A DNA stretch of 64,000 bases from Sphingomonas leidyi (lineage in GTDB: Bacteria > Pseudomonadota > Alphaproteobacteria > Sphingomonadales > Sphingomonadaceae). The translations under genes were made by a program, and so were the position numbers. The stretch covers positions 62,001 to 126,000 of the forward strand of contig NZ_JAASQV010000005.1 of assembly GCF_011761945.1 (NCBI RefSeq), in the 5' to 3' direction. Below the pieces are notes generated by a model that saw only the letters and a program-made list of their open reading frames with translations, did not search any database and was not told where the DNA came from. This document shows positions 34,172-42,252 of this stretch, piece after piece (the stretch's first letter is position 1; each line of letters begins with the position of its first letter).

Positions 34172-35065
34172 TTACGCGCGCATCCGCGCCCGCACCGCGT
34201 CGATATCCGCCGCCGAATGCCGCTCCGGCACGCGCTGGTCCTCCGGCCCGGTGCCGCGATTGACCAGCCGACCGCGCTGGACGGCCTCGCGCGCGCCGAC
34301 TTCCGCGACCCAGCGGTTGAAATGCGCATATTCGGCGGTGTTCAGGAACTCGGCCGCGCCGGCATATGCATCGCCGCGGGCGACGCCGCCATACCAGGGC
34401 CAGATCGCGATGTCGGCGATCGTATAGTCGTCGCCCGCCATGTAGCGATTCTCTGCCAGATGCGTGTCGAGCACGTGGAGCTGGCGCTTCACTTCCATCG
34501 CATAGCGGTTGATCGCATATTCGATCTTGTAGGGCGCATAGACGAAGAAATGGCCGAAGCCGCCGCCCAGGAACGGCGCCGATCCCATCTGCCACATCAG
34601 CCAGCTCATCGTCGCCGCGCGCTTCGCCGGATCGCCCGGCAGGAAGGCGCCGAACTTCTCGGCGAGATAGACCAGGATCGCGCCGCTCTCGAACACGCGG
34701 ATGGCGGGATCCACCGAATGGTCGACCATCGCGGGAATCTTCGAGTTCGGGTTGACCTCGACGAAGCCGCTGCCGAACTGGTCGCCCTCGCCGATGTTGA
34801 TCTTCCACGCGTCATATTCGGCACCGCCATGGCCGGCGGCGAGCAGCTCCTCGAGCAGGATCGTCACCTTCTGCCCGTTCGGCGTGCCGAGCGAATAGAG
34901 CTGGATCGGATGCGCGCCGACCGGCAGCGCCTTTTCGTGCGTCGCGCCCGAGACCGGCCGGTTGATGTTCGCGAACTGGCCGCCGCTGGGCTGCTCCCAG
35001 GTCCACACCCGGGGCGGGACATAGCCGGCGGGCAGGTTGTTCGCGGGGTCTTGGGCGTCGGCCAT
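34172..35065 (-). CDS. yghU: Nu-class glutathione S-transferase YghU
   Basis: A 297-residue GST of the YghU/YfcG (nu) group, with glutathionyl disulphide-bond reductase activity in E. coli. The N-terminal extension (about residues 1-50) is characteristic, then the thioredoxin fold begins IQLYSLGTPNGQKV (the Thr/Asn of the active site about residues 59-62). VEVNPNSKIPAMVD is the cis-Pro loop and FESGAILVYLAEKFG the Ser that binds glutathione's gamma-Glu. The C-terminal helical domain includes DYTIADIAIWPW. It fits general redox defence; no neighbour sets its substrate. Confidence 0.93.
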   Translation of the reverse strand: MADAQDPANNLPAGYVPPRVWTWEQPSGGQFANINRPVSGATHEKALPVGAHPIQLYSLGTPNGQKVTILLEELLAAGHGGAEYDAWKINIGEGDQFGSGFVEVNPNSKIPAMVDHSVDPAIRVFESGAILVYLAEKFGAFLPGDPAKRAATMSWLMWQMGSAPFLGGGFGHFFVYAPYKIEYAINRYAMEVKRQLHVLDTHLAENRYMAGDDYTIADIAIWPWYGGVARGDAYAGAAEFLNTAEYAHFNRWVAEVGAREAVQRGRLVNRGTGPEDQRVPERHSAADIDAVRARMRA

Positions 35066-35133
35066 GTCGGGGTTCCTTGTGGGGAGGATTGCCCCGGCGA
35101 TGTAGGAACGGTCCGGGGACTTGCCAGCCCCGG

Positions 35134-35796
35134 TCAGGCGAAGATCTGCTCGAGTTGCGGCGACGCTTCCCTGGCCGAGAAGGAATAGATCGCCATCGCC
35201 AGGAACCAGCTGAGCACCGTCGAGCCATAGGCGAGCAGGTTGCTGGCGAGCATCGGCACCGGCGGCGCGGGGCCATATTCCGGTATGAGGAAGAGATCGA
35301 GGACGACCGACGCGACCAGGCCGGTGCCGACCACCAGAAATGCGAGGCAGATCGGCACGGCCTTGCCGCGCGTGCGGGTCCAGCTGCCGCCCAGTGCCGC
35401 TCCCATTCCCTTGCCCTCCGCGACCACGATCGGCACGCCGATCGACCAGCGCGCGAGCAGGTAGAGCCCGGGCAGCACGAGGAGGAAGATGCCGAGCAGG
35501 ATTGCGAGGCCCGAGACGATGCTCAGCAGCGCATAGCTGCCGGCGCGGCCGGGCACATTGTCCGCCTGCATCAATCCCGCGCGGCGCGCCACCCGGCCGC
35601 TCACGATGAACTGGCCGAAGATGCCGATGATCCCGCCGACAAAGGCGAAGCGGGCGTCGCTGCCGCCGCCGGGCAGCACGCTCAGCGCCGTGGTGGGGAG
35701 CGCCAGCGCCAGCCAGAAGATCAGCGCGGCGCCGGGCGCGAGCCGGACCATCTCGCCGGTCCGCCGCAGGATCATGCTCGTGTCGAAATCTTCCAT
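35134..35796 (-). CDS. Membrane protein, glycerophosphodiesterase-membrane-domain/YciC-like
   Basis: A 220-residue protein with about six hydrophobic helices, opening FDTSMILRRTGEMVRLAPGAALIFWLALALP and with the repeated GIFLLVLPGLYLLARWSIGVPIVVAEGKG region that is typical of YciC/GdpP-membrane-type proteins (the LPGLYLxARW...P motif). In this family the helices form a membrane channel-like bundle of unknown function. Lies between dprA and yghU on the same strand; only 10 bases from dprA. Confidence 0.75.
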   Translation of the reverse strand: MEDFDTSMILRRTGEMVRLAPGAALIFWLALALPTTALSVLPGGGSDARFAFVGGIIGIFGQFIVSGRVARRAGLMQADNVPGRAGSYALLSIVSGLAILLGIFLLVLPGLYLLARWSIGVPIVVAEGKGMGAALGGSWTRTRGKAVPICLAFLVVGTGLVASVVLDLFLIPEYGPAPPVPMLASNLLAYGSTVLSWFLAMAIYSFSAREASPQLEQIFA

Positions 35797-35806
35797 TCCG
35801 TCCCCC

Positions 35807-36892
35807 TCACCCGACCGCCAAGCTTACCCGCCCGCCCGCATGCCGCTCCAGCCGCCCGGCCAGCTCCAGCTCGAGCAGCACAGTCTGCACCACCGCCGGC
35901 GCCAGCCCCGATTGCCGGATCAGCTCGTCCGCCGCCACCGGCACCGGCCCGAGCAGCCCGGTCACCGCGCGGCGATCCGCATCGCCCGCATCCTCGGGCG
36001 GCGGGCCGCGCCAGCCGGTGCCCGGCACGCGCACTGCCCGCGGATCGATCGGACGGACCATCTCGAGGATGTCGTCCACGCCCTGCACCAGAGTCGCGCC
36101 CTCGCGGATCAGCAGGTTGCAGCCCTGCGCCCGCGGGTCGAGCGGCGAGCCGGGCACCGCCATCACCTCGCGCCCCGCCTCGGCGGCGATCCGCGCGGTG
36201 ATCAGCGAGCCGGAGCGCGGCGCCGCTTCCACCACCACCGTGCCGAGCGCGAGCCCGGCGATGATCCGGTTGCGCGCCGGGAAGAAGCGGGCGAGCGGCT
36301 CGGTGCCTGGCGGCTGTTCCGCCAGCAGCAGCCCCTCGCGCGCCACGCGCTCCTGCAGCTCGCGATTCTCGGGCGGAAAGGCGATGTCGATCCCGCTTGC
36401 GATCACTCCCACCGTGCCGCTGGCGAGCGAGCCGATATGCGCGGCGGTGTCGATCCCCCGCGCCAGCCCCGAGACCAGCGTCACCCCGGCCTCGCCCAGC
36501 CCGAGCGCGAGCTGGCGGGCGAAGCGACAGGCGGCGGCCGAGGCATTGCGCGCGCCGACGATGGCGACGGTGGGCCGGGCGAGAAGCGCCGGCCGGCCCC
36601 GAAGGATCAGCGCGGGCGGCGCATTCTCCAGCTCGGCGAGGAGCGGAGGATAGTCTGCATCTCCCAGGAACAGATAGCGTGCGCCCAGCCGCTCGACGGC
36701 CGCGATCTCGCGCCGCACCGCGCCCGGATCCGCGATCGCCGGCGCCCGCCCGCCGCCACGCGCGGCCAGCATCGGCAGCGCGTCGAGCGCCGCCTCGGCG
36801 TTGCCGAAGCGGGCGATCAACTGGGCATAGGTGACGGGGCCGATATTGGCGGAGCGCAACAGCCTTAGCCGTGCCTCCCGCGTGTCAGCCAC
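35807..36892 (-). CDS. dprA: DNA-processing protein DprA
   Basis: DprA protects incoming single-stranded DNA and loads RecA during natural transformation. The 361-residue protein has a Rossmann-like fold with VAIVGARNAS, SGLARGIDTAAH (about residues 148-159), GVIASGIDIAFPPEN and PARNRIIAGLA; the C-terminal winged-helix tail (about 310-361) is present. Its start overlaps plsY by 8 bases. No com genes are nearby, so competence cannot be inferred from this alone. Confidence 0.95.
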   Translation of the reverse strand: MADTREARLRLLRSANIGPVTYAQLIARFGNAEAALDALPMLAARGGGRAPAIADPGAVRREIAAVERLGARYLFLGDADYPPLLAELENAPPALILRGRPALLARPTVAIVGARNASAAACRFARQLALGLGEAGVTLVSGLARGIDTAAHIGSLASGTVGVIASGIDIAFPPENRELQERVAREGLLLAEQPPGTEPLARFFPARNRIIAGLALGTVVVEAAPRSGSLITARIAAEAGREVMAVPGSPLDPRAQGCNLLIREGATLVQGVDDILEMVRPIDPRAVRVPGTGWRGPPPEDAGDADRRAVTGLLGPVPVAADELIRQSGLAPAVVQTVLLELELAGRLERHAGGRVSLAVG

Positions 36893-37490
36893 TTTTCTTC
36901 CCGATGCGGGGCTCGGTGCCGTTCAGCAGGCGATCGATGTTGGCGCGGTGCTTCCACAGCACGATCATCGCCAGCGCGAGCAGCATCAGCACCAGCTCGA
37001 TCCGCCCGAAAAAGGCGGCGCTCACCGGCGCGCTGATCGCCGCGCTCATCCCGGCGAGCGAGGAGATGCGCAGTATCGCCAGCAACCCGAGCCAGACCAC
37101 CGCGAACACGATCGCCGAGGGCCAGTGGAGCGCGAGCACGACGCCCATCATCGTCGCCACGCCCTTGCCGCCGTTGAAGCGCAGCCACACCGGGTAGCAA
37201 TGGCCGATGAACGCGGCGAGCCCGCCCAATATGCCGCCGCCCGGCACGAGCGCGCCGGCGATCCACACCGCGGCGGCACCCTTGGCGAGATCGAGCAGCA
37301 GCGTCGCCGCGGCCAGCCCCTTGCGCCCGGTGCGCAGCACGTTGGTCGCGCCGATATTGCCCGAGCCGATCTGGCGCAGGTCGCCGGCGCCGAAGAAGCG
37401 CGTGAGCAGCAGCCCGAACGGAATCGAGCCCAGCAGATAGCCGAGCAGCAAGACCCCTGCGGGTGCGAGCCATGGAATGTCGGTCGTCAT
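36885..37490 (-). CDS. plsY: Acyl-phosphate:glycerol-3-phosphate acyltransferase PlsY
   Basis: Transfers the acyl group from acyl-phosphate (made by PlsX) to glycerol-3-phosphate, first step of phospholipid synthesis. The 201-residue inner-membrane protein has about five helices and the conserved loops GSIPFGLLL, GSGNIGATNVLRT (about 42-54), the LDLAKG and FNGGKGVAT motifs of the active site. Coupled to dprA downstream (8-base overlap). Divergent from murI, 136 bases away. Confidence 0.95.
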   Translation of the reverse strand: MTTDIPWLAPAGVLLLGYLLGSIPFGLLLTRFFGAGDLRQIGSGNIGATNVLRTGRKGLAAATLLLDLAKGAAAVWIAGALVPGGGILGGLAAFIGHCYPVWLRFNGGKGVATMMGVVLALHWPSAIVFAVVWLGLLAILRISSLAGMSAAISAPVSAAFFGRIELVLMLLALAMIVLWKHRANIDRLLNGTEPRIGKKSG

Positions 37491-37626
37491 TCATCCCCCT
37501 GCGCCTGCCAACATAGTGGCTGGCGGCAGAGGCGCAATGACGCGGATGACGCGCAATCGGATGTATCGGCCGGTTGCGTCGGGGCGAGGTTGACGCTGCC
37601 TCGCGCCCGGCCCATGCCGCGCGGCG

Positions 37627-38424
37627 ATGTCCGACGATCGGCCCGTCCTGTTCTTCGATTCCGGCGTTGGCGGGCTTTCGGTGCTTGCGCCCTGCGCGGC
37701 GCTGCTGCCGCACGCGCCGCTCGTCTATGTCGCCGATTCGGCGGGCTTTCCCTATGGCACCCGCAGCGAGGGCGAGATCGCCGCGCGCGTGCCCGCCCTG
37801 CTCGGCCGCCTTGCCGAGCGCTACGATCCGCGCCTGATCGTCATTGCCTGCAACACCGCGTCCACGATCGCGCTCCAGCATGTCCGTGCCGCGCTCGACG
37901 TGCCGATCGTCGGCACCGTGCCTGCGATCAAGCCGGCCGCGGCGATCAGCGAGACGCGGGTGATCGGCGTGCTGGGCACCGAAGCGACCGTGCGCCAGCC
38001 CTATGTCGACGATCTCGCGGCACGCTTTGCCGGCGATTGCACGGTCCTGCGCCACGGTTCGGCCGAACTGGTGGAGATTGCGGAGGCCGCGCTGGAAGGG
38101 GTGCCCCCGATCCCGGCGCGGATGCGCGCCGTGCTCGCCGGGCTGTTCGGCCAGCCGGGCGGCGAACGGATCGACGTGATCGTCAATGCCTGCACGCATT
38201 TCCCGCTGGTCGAGGCCGAACTCGCCGTCGCCGCGCCGCATCCCGTGCGCTTCGTCGATGGCGGCCCGGGCATCGCCCGGCGCGTCGCCCATCTGACCCA
38301 GGGACAGGGCTGGCCCTCGGCGCCGGTGCCGGGGAAGGCGGTGTTCACGGCGCGCAGCGCACGGACCGAGATGCTGGCGCCGGCCCTGGCGCGCTACGGC
38401 CTGGTCGAAATCGAATCGCTCTAG
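37627..38424 (+). CDS. murI: Glutamate racemase
   Basis: Supplies D-glutamate for peptidoglycan. The 265-residue protein has the FDSGVGGLSV opening (residues 8-17), the two catalytic cysteines in ACNTAST (about residue 74) and NACTHFPL (about 188), and YVADSAGFPYG between. A normal length for MurI. ATG 37627 begins MSDDRPVLFFDSG. A divergent plsY lies upstream, and the 56-residue gene runs convergently downstream. Confidence 0.95.
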   Translation: MSDDRPVLFFDSGVGGLSVLAPCAALLPHAPLVYVADSAGFPYGTRSEGEIAARVPALLGRLAERYDPRLIVIACNTASTIALQHVRAALDVPIVGTVPAIKPAAAISETRVIGVLGTEATVRQPYVDDLAARFAGDCTVLRHGSAELVEIAEAALEGVPPIPARMRAVLAGLFGQPGGERIDVIVNACTHFPLVEAELAVAAPHPVRFVDGGPGIARRVAHLTQGQGWPSAPVPGKAVFTARSARTEMLAPALARYGLVEIESL

Positions 38425-38526
38425 GCTGCGGGATTCACATCCTCTCCCACGTCATCCCTGTGCAGCCCTGAATCCTCGCCTGCGCGGGGAAGACGGGTGG
38501 GGGAACCTGAATCCCCAGCCCGGCCC

Positions 38527-38697
38527 TCAGGCCTGGACGCAGGGCACGGCGACGACGGCGATGTCGCGCAGCCGCGCCGAATAGCGATCGGCCATTTCCA
38601 GATGGACGCGCCGCGCGATCATGTCGTCGCTGCGCGCGGCATGCTCGCGCTCCTGGCGCTCGCGTCTGGCGAAATATTCCATGTCCCTGACCGTCAT
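38527..38697 (-). CDS. 56-residue small acidic/basic protein
   Basis: A small ORF, ATG 38697 to TGA 38527, starting MTVRDMEYFARREREQ-like (read as MTVRDMEYFARRERQEREHA). It is a highly charged, largely helical peptide (EYFARRERQEREHAARSDDM) followed by ARRVHLEMADRYSARLRDI, a pattern I know from short sphingomonad proteins. It has no signal or transmembrane segment. It is convergent with murI and divergent from hemA (233 bases apart, no other gene there). The upstream region of the gene is GC-poor relative to its neighbours. Function unknown. Confidence 0.65.
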   Translation of the reverse strand: MTVRDMEYFARRERQEREHAARSDDMIARRVHLEMADRYSARLRDIAVVAVPCVQA

Positions 38698-38930
38698 GGC
38701 CCGATGCTCCTGTTCAGGCGGAGGCGCGCTAGGTCTCTTGGCCGTGGGCCCGCTCGGTAGCCGAGTCGCCCACGATGCCTCCTGCTTACCACAAGTCGCG
38801 CCGTTCCTGCAGCAATCCCTATCGATTCCGGATCAATGGCATTTTGTTTTCGATCAAAGGAGAGACGGGCGCTCCGATTAGGCATTATGTCCAACTGGAA
38901 ATCGCCCGATTTTGGCGATAGGAACGCTGC

Positions 38931-40172
38931 ATGCACAGCGCAGACAGCCCCGCGCCCGTCGACTATTCCCGGGTTTTCTCGTCCGCGATCGACCGGCTGC
39001 ACGCCGAGGGCCGCTACCGCGTCTTCATCGATATCCTGCGCAACAAGGGCATGTTCCCCAATGCGCGCTGCTTCGCCGGCCATAACGGCCCGAAGCCGAT
39101 CACCGTCTGGTGCTCGAACGACTATCTGGCGATGGGCCAGCATCCCAAGGTGATCGCGGCGATGGAGGAGGCCCTGCACGACGTCGGTGCCGGCTCGGGC
39201 GGCACGCGCAACATCGGCGGCAACACCCATTATCATATCGAGCTGGAGCATGAGCTTGCCGACCTCCACGGCAAGCAGGGCGCGCTGCTCTTCACGTCCG
39301 GCTATGTCTCCAACGAAGCGACGCTCTCCACGCTCGCCAAGATCCTGCCCGGCTGCATCGTCTATTCGGACGAGCTCAACCATGCCTCGATGATCGCCGG
39401 CATCCGCAATTCGGGCTGCGAGAAGCGCGTCTTCCGCCACAACGACCTGGCCCATCTCGAGGCGCTGCTCGCGGCGGACGACCCCGCGGTGCCCAAGCTG
39501 ATCGCGTTCGAGAGCGTCTATTCGATGGATGCCGACATCGCCCCGATCGCCGCGATCTGCGACCTGGCCGACAAGTACAACGCGCTGACCTATCTCGACG
39601 AGGTCCATGCCGTCGGCATGTACGGCCCGCGCGGCGGCGGCATTTCGGAGCGCGACGGCGTTGCGGACCGGCTGACGATCATCGAGGGTACGCTCGGCAA
39701 GGCGTTCGGCGTGATGGGCGGCTATATCGCGGCCGACCAGATGATCATCGACGTGATCCGCAGCTATGCGCCGGGCTTCATCTTCACCACCTCGCTCTCG
39801 CCCGTGCTCGTCGCCGGCGCGCTGGCCAGCGTGAAGCACCTGAAGGGCTCCGCCGAGGAGCGCGAGGGCCAGCAGGCGGCCGCGGCGACGCTCAAGGCGA
39901 TGATGGCCGATGCGGGCCTGCCGGTGATGCCCTCGACCACGCATATCGTGCCGCTGATGGTCGGCGATCCGGTCAAGGCCAAGAAGATCAGCGATGTCCT
40001 GCTCGCCGAATATGGCGTCTACGTCCAGCCGATCAATTATCCCACCGTGCCGCGCGGCAGCGAGCGGCTGCGCTTCACGCCCGGCCCCGCGCATGACGAG
40101 GCCATGATGCGCGAGCTGGTCGATGCACTGGTCGAGATCTGGGGCCGGTTGGAGCTGCGGCTGGCGGCTTGA
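38931..40172 (+). CDS. hemA: 5-aminolevulinate synthase (Shemin pathway)
   Basis: Condenses glycine and succinyl-CoA to 5-aminolevulinate, the first step of heme synthesis by the C4 route used in alphaproteobacteria. The 413-residue PLP enzyme has VWCSNDYLAMGQHP (about 63-76), GSGGTRNIGGNTH, YLDEVHAVGMYGPRGGG (about 224-240) and the Schiff-base lysine in EGTLGKAFG (about 257). The 233-base upstream region contains ATCAA words but no clear FNR box. Followed by a GTG-started small gene after 1 base, which is probably co-transcribed. Confidence 0.96.
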   Translation: MHSADSPAPVDYSRVFSSAIDRLHAEGRYRVFIDILRNKGMFPNARCFAGHNGPKPITVWCSNDYLAMGQHPKVIAAMEEALHDVGAGSGGTRNIGGNTHYHIELEHELADLHGKQGALLFTSGYVSNEATLSTLAKILPGCIVYSDELNHASMIAGIRNSGCEKRVFRHNDLAHLEALLAADDPAVPKLIAFESVYSMDADIAPIAAICDLADKYNALTYLDEVHAVGMYGPRGGGISERDGVADRLTIIEGTLGKAFGVMGGYIAADQMIIDVIRSYAPGFIFTTSLSPVLVAGALASVKHLKGSAEEREGQQAAAATLKAMMADAGLPVMPSTTHIVPLMVGDPVKAKKISDVLLAEYGVYVQPINYPTVPRGSERLRFTPGPAHDEAMMRELVDALVEIWGRLELRLAA

Positions 40173-40173
40173 A

Positions 40174-40521
40174 GTGAAGCGCGCTCCCGACACCCGTTGG
40201 AAGCGCGACGCCTTGCTCGGTGCGCTGCCCGGTGTCGCCTGGATGGCCTTCATGCTGGTTCGGGGCGGGTTCGGCGCCTATCGGCTCGGGCTGTTCACGC
40301 TATCGATCCTCTTCGCCACCGCCGGCACCTATATCGGCCATCGCGTCGCACGACCGCTGCGCAGCTATCTCATCGTCCTGCTCGTATCGGTCGGCCTCGC
40401 GATCCTGCTGCGCCTCGTTGCGCCGAATCCCGCCGCGCCGATCTTCTGGTTCGCGCTGACTGCGTTCGGCGTCTTCTGGGCCTGGTATTGGGAGCGGACC
40501 GAGCCGCTCCCCAAGGCTTAG
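40174..40521 (+). CDS. Small membrane protein after hemA
   Basis: A 115-residue protein with three to four hydrophobic helices (about residues 12-28, 35-53, 60-80 and 88-106). The GTG at 40174 lies 1 base after the hemA TGA, which argues for coupled translation. The GVAWMAFMLVRGGFG and FWFALTAFGVFWAWYWERTE segments are aromatic-rich. No family recognised. Its stop overlaps that of the convergent DUF4199 gene (40518-40521). Confidence 0.7.
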   Translation: MKRAPDTRWKRDALLGALPGVAWMAFMLVRGGFGAYRLGLFTLSILFATAGTYIGHRVARPLRSYLIVLLVSVGLAILLRLVAPNPAAPIFWFALTAFGVFWAWYWERTEPLPKA

Positions 40522-41045
40522 GCTTCCGCTGCGCGCGCCGGCAGGAAGCGGCTGTTGCGGAGCAGCCCGGCCGAGACCAGCGACACGATCGCGCCCACCG
40601 GGAAGATCTCCGAAAAGGTGATCGGCAGCCGGAGGAACGGGTTGTGATAGGTGGCGCGGAAACTCTCCAGCTCGGCCTTGGCGCTGGCCAGTTCCGCGCC
40701 GGTCTTGCCCTGGAGCGAGCCCCCGGCGAACTTGTCGACGAACGCGTCGATCCCGATCATGTGGAGCGCCGCGTCCCAGCAGAGCGTATAGACGATGCCC
40801 GCGACCAGGCTGATGCCCAGCCCCAGCCCGAATGCGGGCAGGAAGCGGATCACGCCGCCCTGCGTCACGTCGCGCTGGCGCTTGATCGCGATGAAGATGG
40901 TGCTCAGGCCGATCAGCATGATCAGATAGCCGATCGCCATGCCGTATTGGTCGACGGCGCCTTCGAAGTTGAGGACGACGATGGAGAGCAGGCCGCCGGC
41001 GATCAGTCCGCCGATCGCGCCATAAGCCAAAGCGGTGCGGAGCAT
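40518..41045 (-). CDS. DUF4199-family membrane protein
   Basis: A 175-residue protein with four predicted helices; MLRTALAYGAIGGLIAGGLL and SEIFPVGAIVSLVSAGLL are the first and last. The spacing and the central AGIVYTLCWD...F(V)DKF region fit DUF4199. The ATG at 41045 follows GGAGGACATCGAC. It lies downstream of a LuxR-type regulator gene, and DUF4199 next to LuxR regulators is a recurrent pair in Sphingomonadales and Bacteroidetes-type genomes. Function unknown. Confidence 0.82.
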   Translation of the reverse strand: MLRTALAYGAIGGLIAGGLLSIVVLNFEGAVDQYGMAIGYLIMLIGLSTIFIAIKRQRDVTQGGVIRFLPAFGLGLGISLVAGIVYTLCWDAALHMIGIDAFVDKFAGGSLQGKTGAELASAKAELESFRATYHNPFLRLPITFSEIFPVGAIVSLVSAGLLRNSRFLPARAAEA

Positions 41046-41168
41046 GTCGATGTCCTCCTTGGGTTCAGGTTGCGCCCGAAGGAAGCATCGGGCAAGCCCG
41101 CCCGGCAATCGCCCGAAGGGATGATTTGCGTGAAATGCGCAGCACCAGGCCCCGGCCACGGATCCGGC

Positions 41169-41585
41169 TCAGCGAACGATCCCCAGTTCCCGCGCCCGCG
41201 CCACGGCGTCTCCGCGACGCTTGGCACCAAGCTTGTCCAGCAGCCGGGCGACATGCGTCTTCACTGTGTTCGGCGAAACGCCCAGCCGCTCGGCGATCTC
41301 CTGGTTCGATCGGCCGGCGCGCAGTTCGTCCAGCACTTCCAGTTCGCGCGGCGAAAGTCCCAGCGTCGCCACCGCGCGCGGATTGCCGTCGAAGCCGCGC
41401 GCGGCCGGCCGCGCCATCCCCTTCATGCCCAGGAACACGCCCAGCGCAAGGAAGCCGCAGGCGATCAGGAAGACATAGACGTCGCCGGCATGCGAGCGCA
41501 CCAGCCGCTGATAGTCGAGCCATTCGAGCAGCAGCGTGCCCGCGGCCAGGAGCGCGCCGTACAGGACGATGCGCCTCCATATCAT
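41169..41585 (-). CDS. Membrane-anchored LuxR-type regulator
   Basis: A 138-residue protein: two N-terminal hydrophobic helices (IVLYGALLAAGTLLLEWL and VYVFLIACGFLALGVFLG, about residues 5-58) then a C-terminal GerE/LuxR helix-turn-helix (LSPRELEVLDELRAGRSNQEIAERLGV, SPNTVKTHVARLLDKLG; about 77-127). There is no receiver or ligand domain; the membrane helices would sense or anchor. Together with the DUF4199 protein it may form a one-component membrane regulator set. Its place after btaAB could mean lipid-linked regulation, which is inference. Confidence 0.88.
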   Translation of the reverse strand: MIWRRIVLYGALLAAGTLLLEWLDYQRLVRSHAGDVYVFLIACGFLALGVFLGMKGMARPAARGFDGNPRAVATLGLSPRELEVLDELRAGRSNQEIAERLGVSPNTVKTHVARLLDKLGAKRRGDAVARARELGIVR

Positions 41586-41589
41586 GTCC

Positions 41590-42252
41590 TCAGTCCCGCG
41601 TCAGCGTCGCGCTCCACACATAGCCGCGCAGGGAGGAGCGGAAGTCGAGGCGCAGGCCCTGTTCCTCGGCGACGCGCTTCAGCACCGCGGGCAGTTCGGC
41701 GCGTGGGAACACGTGGAAGTCGTTGAGCGACTTGAAATGGAGCCGCTTGGCGAACCCCGGCAGCCGCTCATACTGGCCGAAATCGACGATGTGCAGGCTG
41801 CCGCCCGGCGCCAGCGCCCTGGCCCCCAGCTCGATCGCCTCCACCCAGGGCGGGATCATCGAGAGCGTGTAGCTCATGAACACCCGGTCGAGCTTCTCCA
41901 GCCCGAACAGGCTGGTCACGTCGAACGCGCCCGCATCGCCCTGCGCCAGCGTGATCCTGCTCCCCAGGCCGTTCTTCTCGACCGAGGCGCGCGCGGTTTC
42001 CAGCATCGCTTCGCTGATGTCGAAGCCGAAGAAGCGCGCCCGCGGGAAGCGCTTCGCCGCGACGATCAGGTTGCGCGCGGTGCCGCAGCCCACTTCCAGC
42101 ACCGTCCCGCCCTCGGGCGGGTTCAGCCCGCGGATCAGCGCATCGCGCCCCAGCAGGTAGAATTTGCGCGTGAAGTCATAGAAGTGGCGATGGAGCGCAT
42201 AGGTCGCGTCCATCAGCCCCTTCTGGTCGGCCCCCCCGGTCGCGGCACTCAT
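41590..42252 (-). CDS. btaB: DGTS synthesis N-methyltransferase (BtaB-like)
   Basis: SAM-dependent methyltransferase that adds three methyl groups to diacylglycerylhomoserine, giving the betaine lipid DGTS. The 220-residue class I protein has VLEVGCGTARNLIVAAK (motif I, about residues 50-66), DISEAMLETA (motif post I) and the SYTLSMIP region; the N-terminal YALHRHFYDFTRKFYLLGRD is the BtaB-type start. Its ATG overlaps the end of btaA by 4 bases, which fixes the assignment. Alternative: a generic small-molecule methyltransferase, less likely in this context. Confidence 0.9.
   Translation of the reverse strand: MSAATGGADQKGLMDATYALHRHFYDFTRKFYLLGRDALIRGLNPPEGGTVLEVGCGTARNLIVAAKRFPRARFFGFDISEAMLETARASVEKNGLGSRITLAQGDAGAFDVTSLFGLEKLDRVFMSYTLSMIPPWVEAIELGARALAPGGSLHIVDFGQYERLPGFAKRLHFKSLNDFHVFPRAELPAVLKRVAEEQGLRLDFRSSLRGYVWSATLTRD

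Noticed and set aside
38820..38930. A possible FNR/FnrL box upstream of hemA (GATTCCGGATCAA)
   Set aside because: The half-sites do not have the 4-base spacing of TTGAT-N4-ATCAA and the left half is degenerate.
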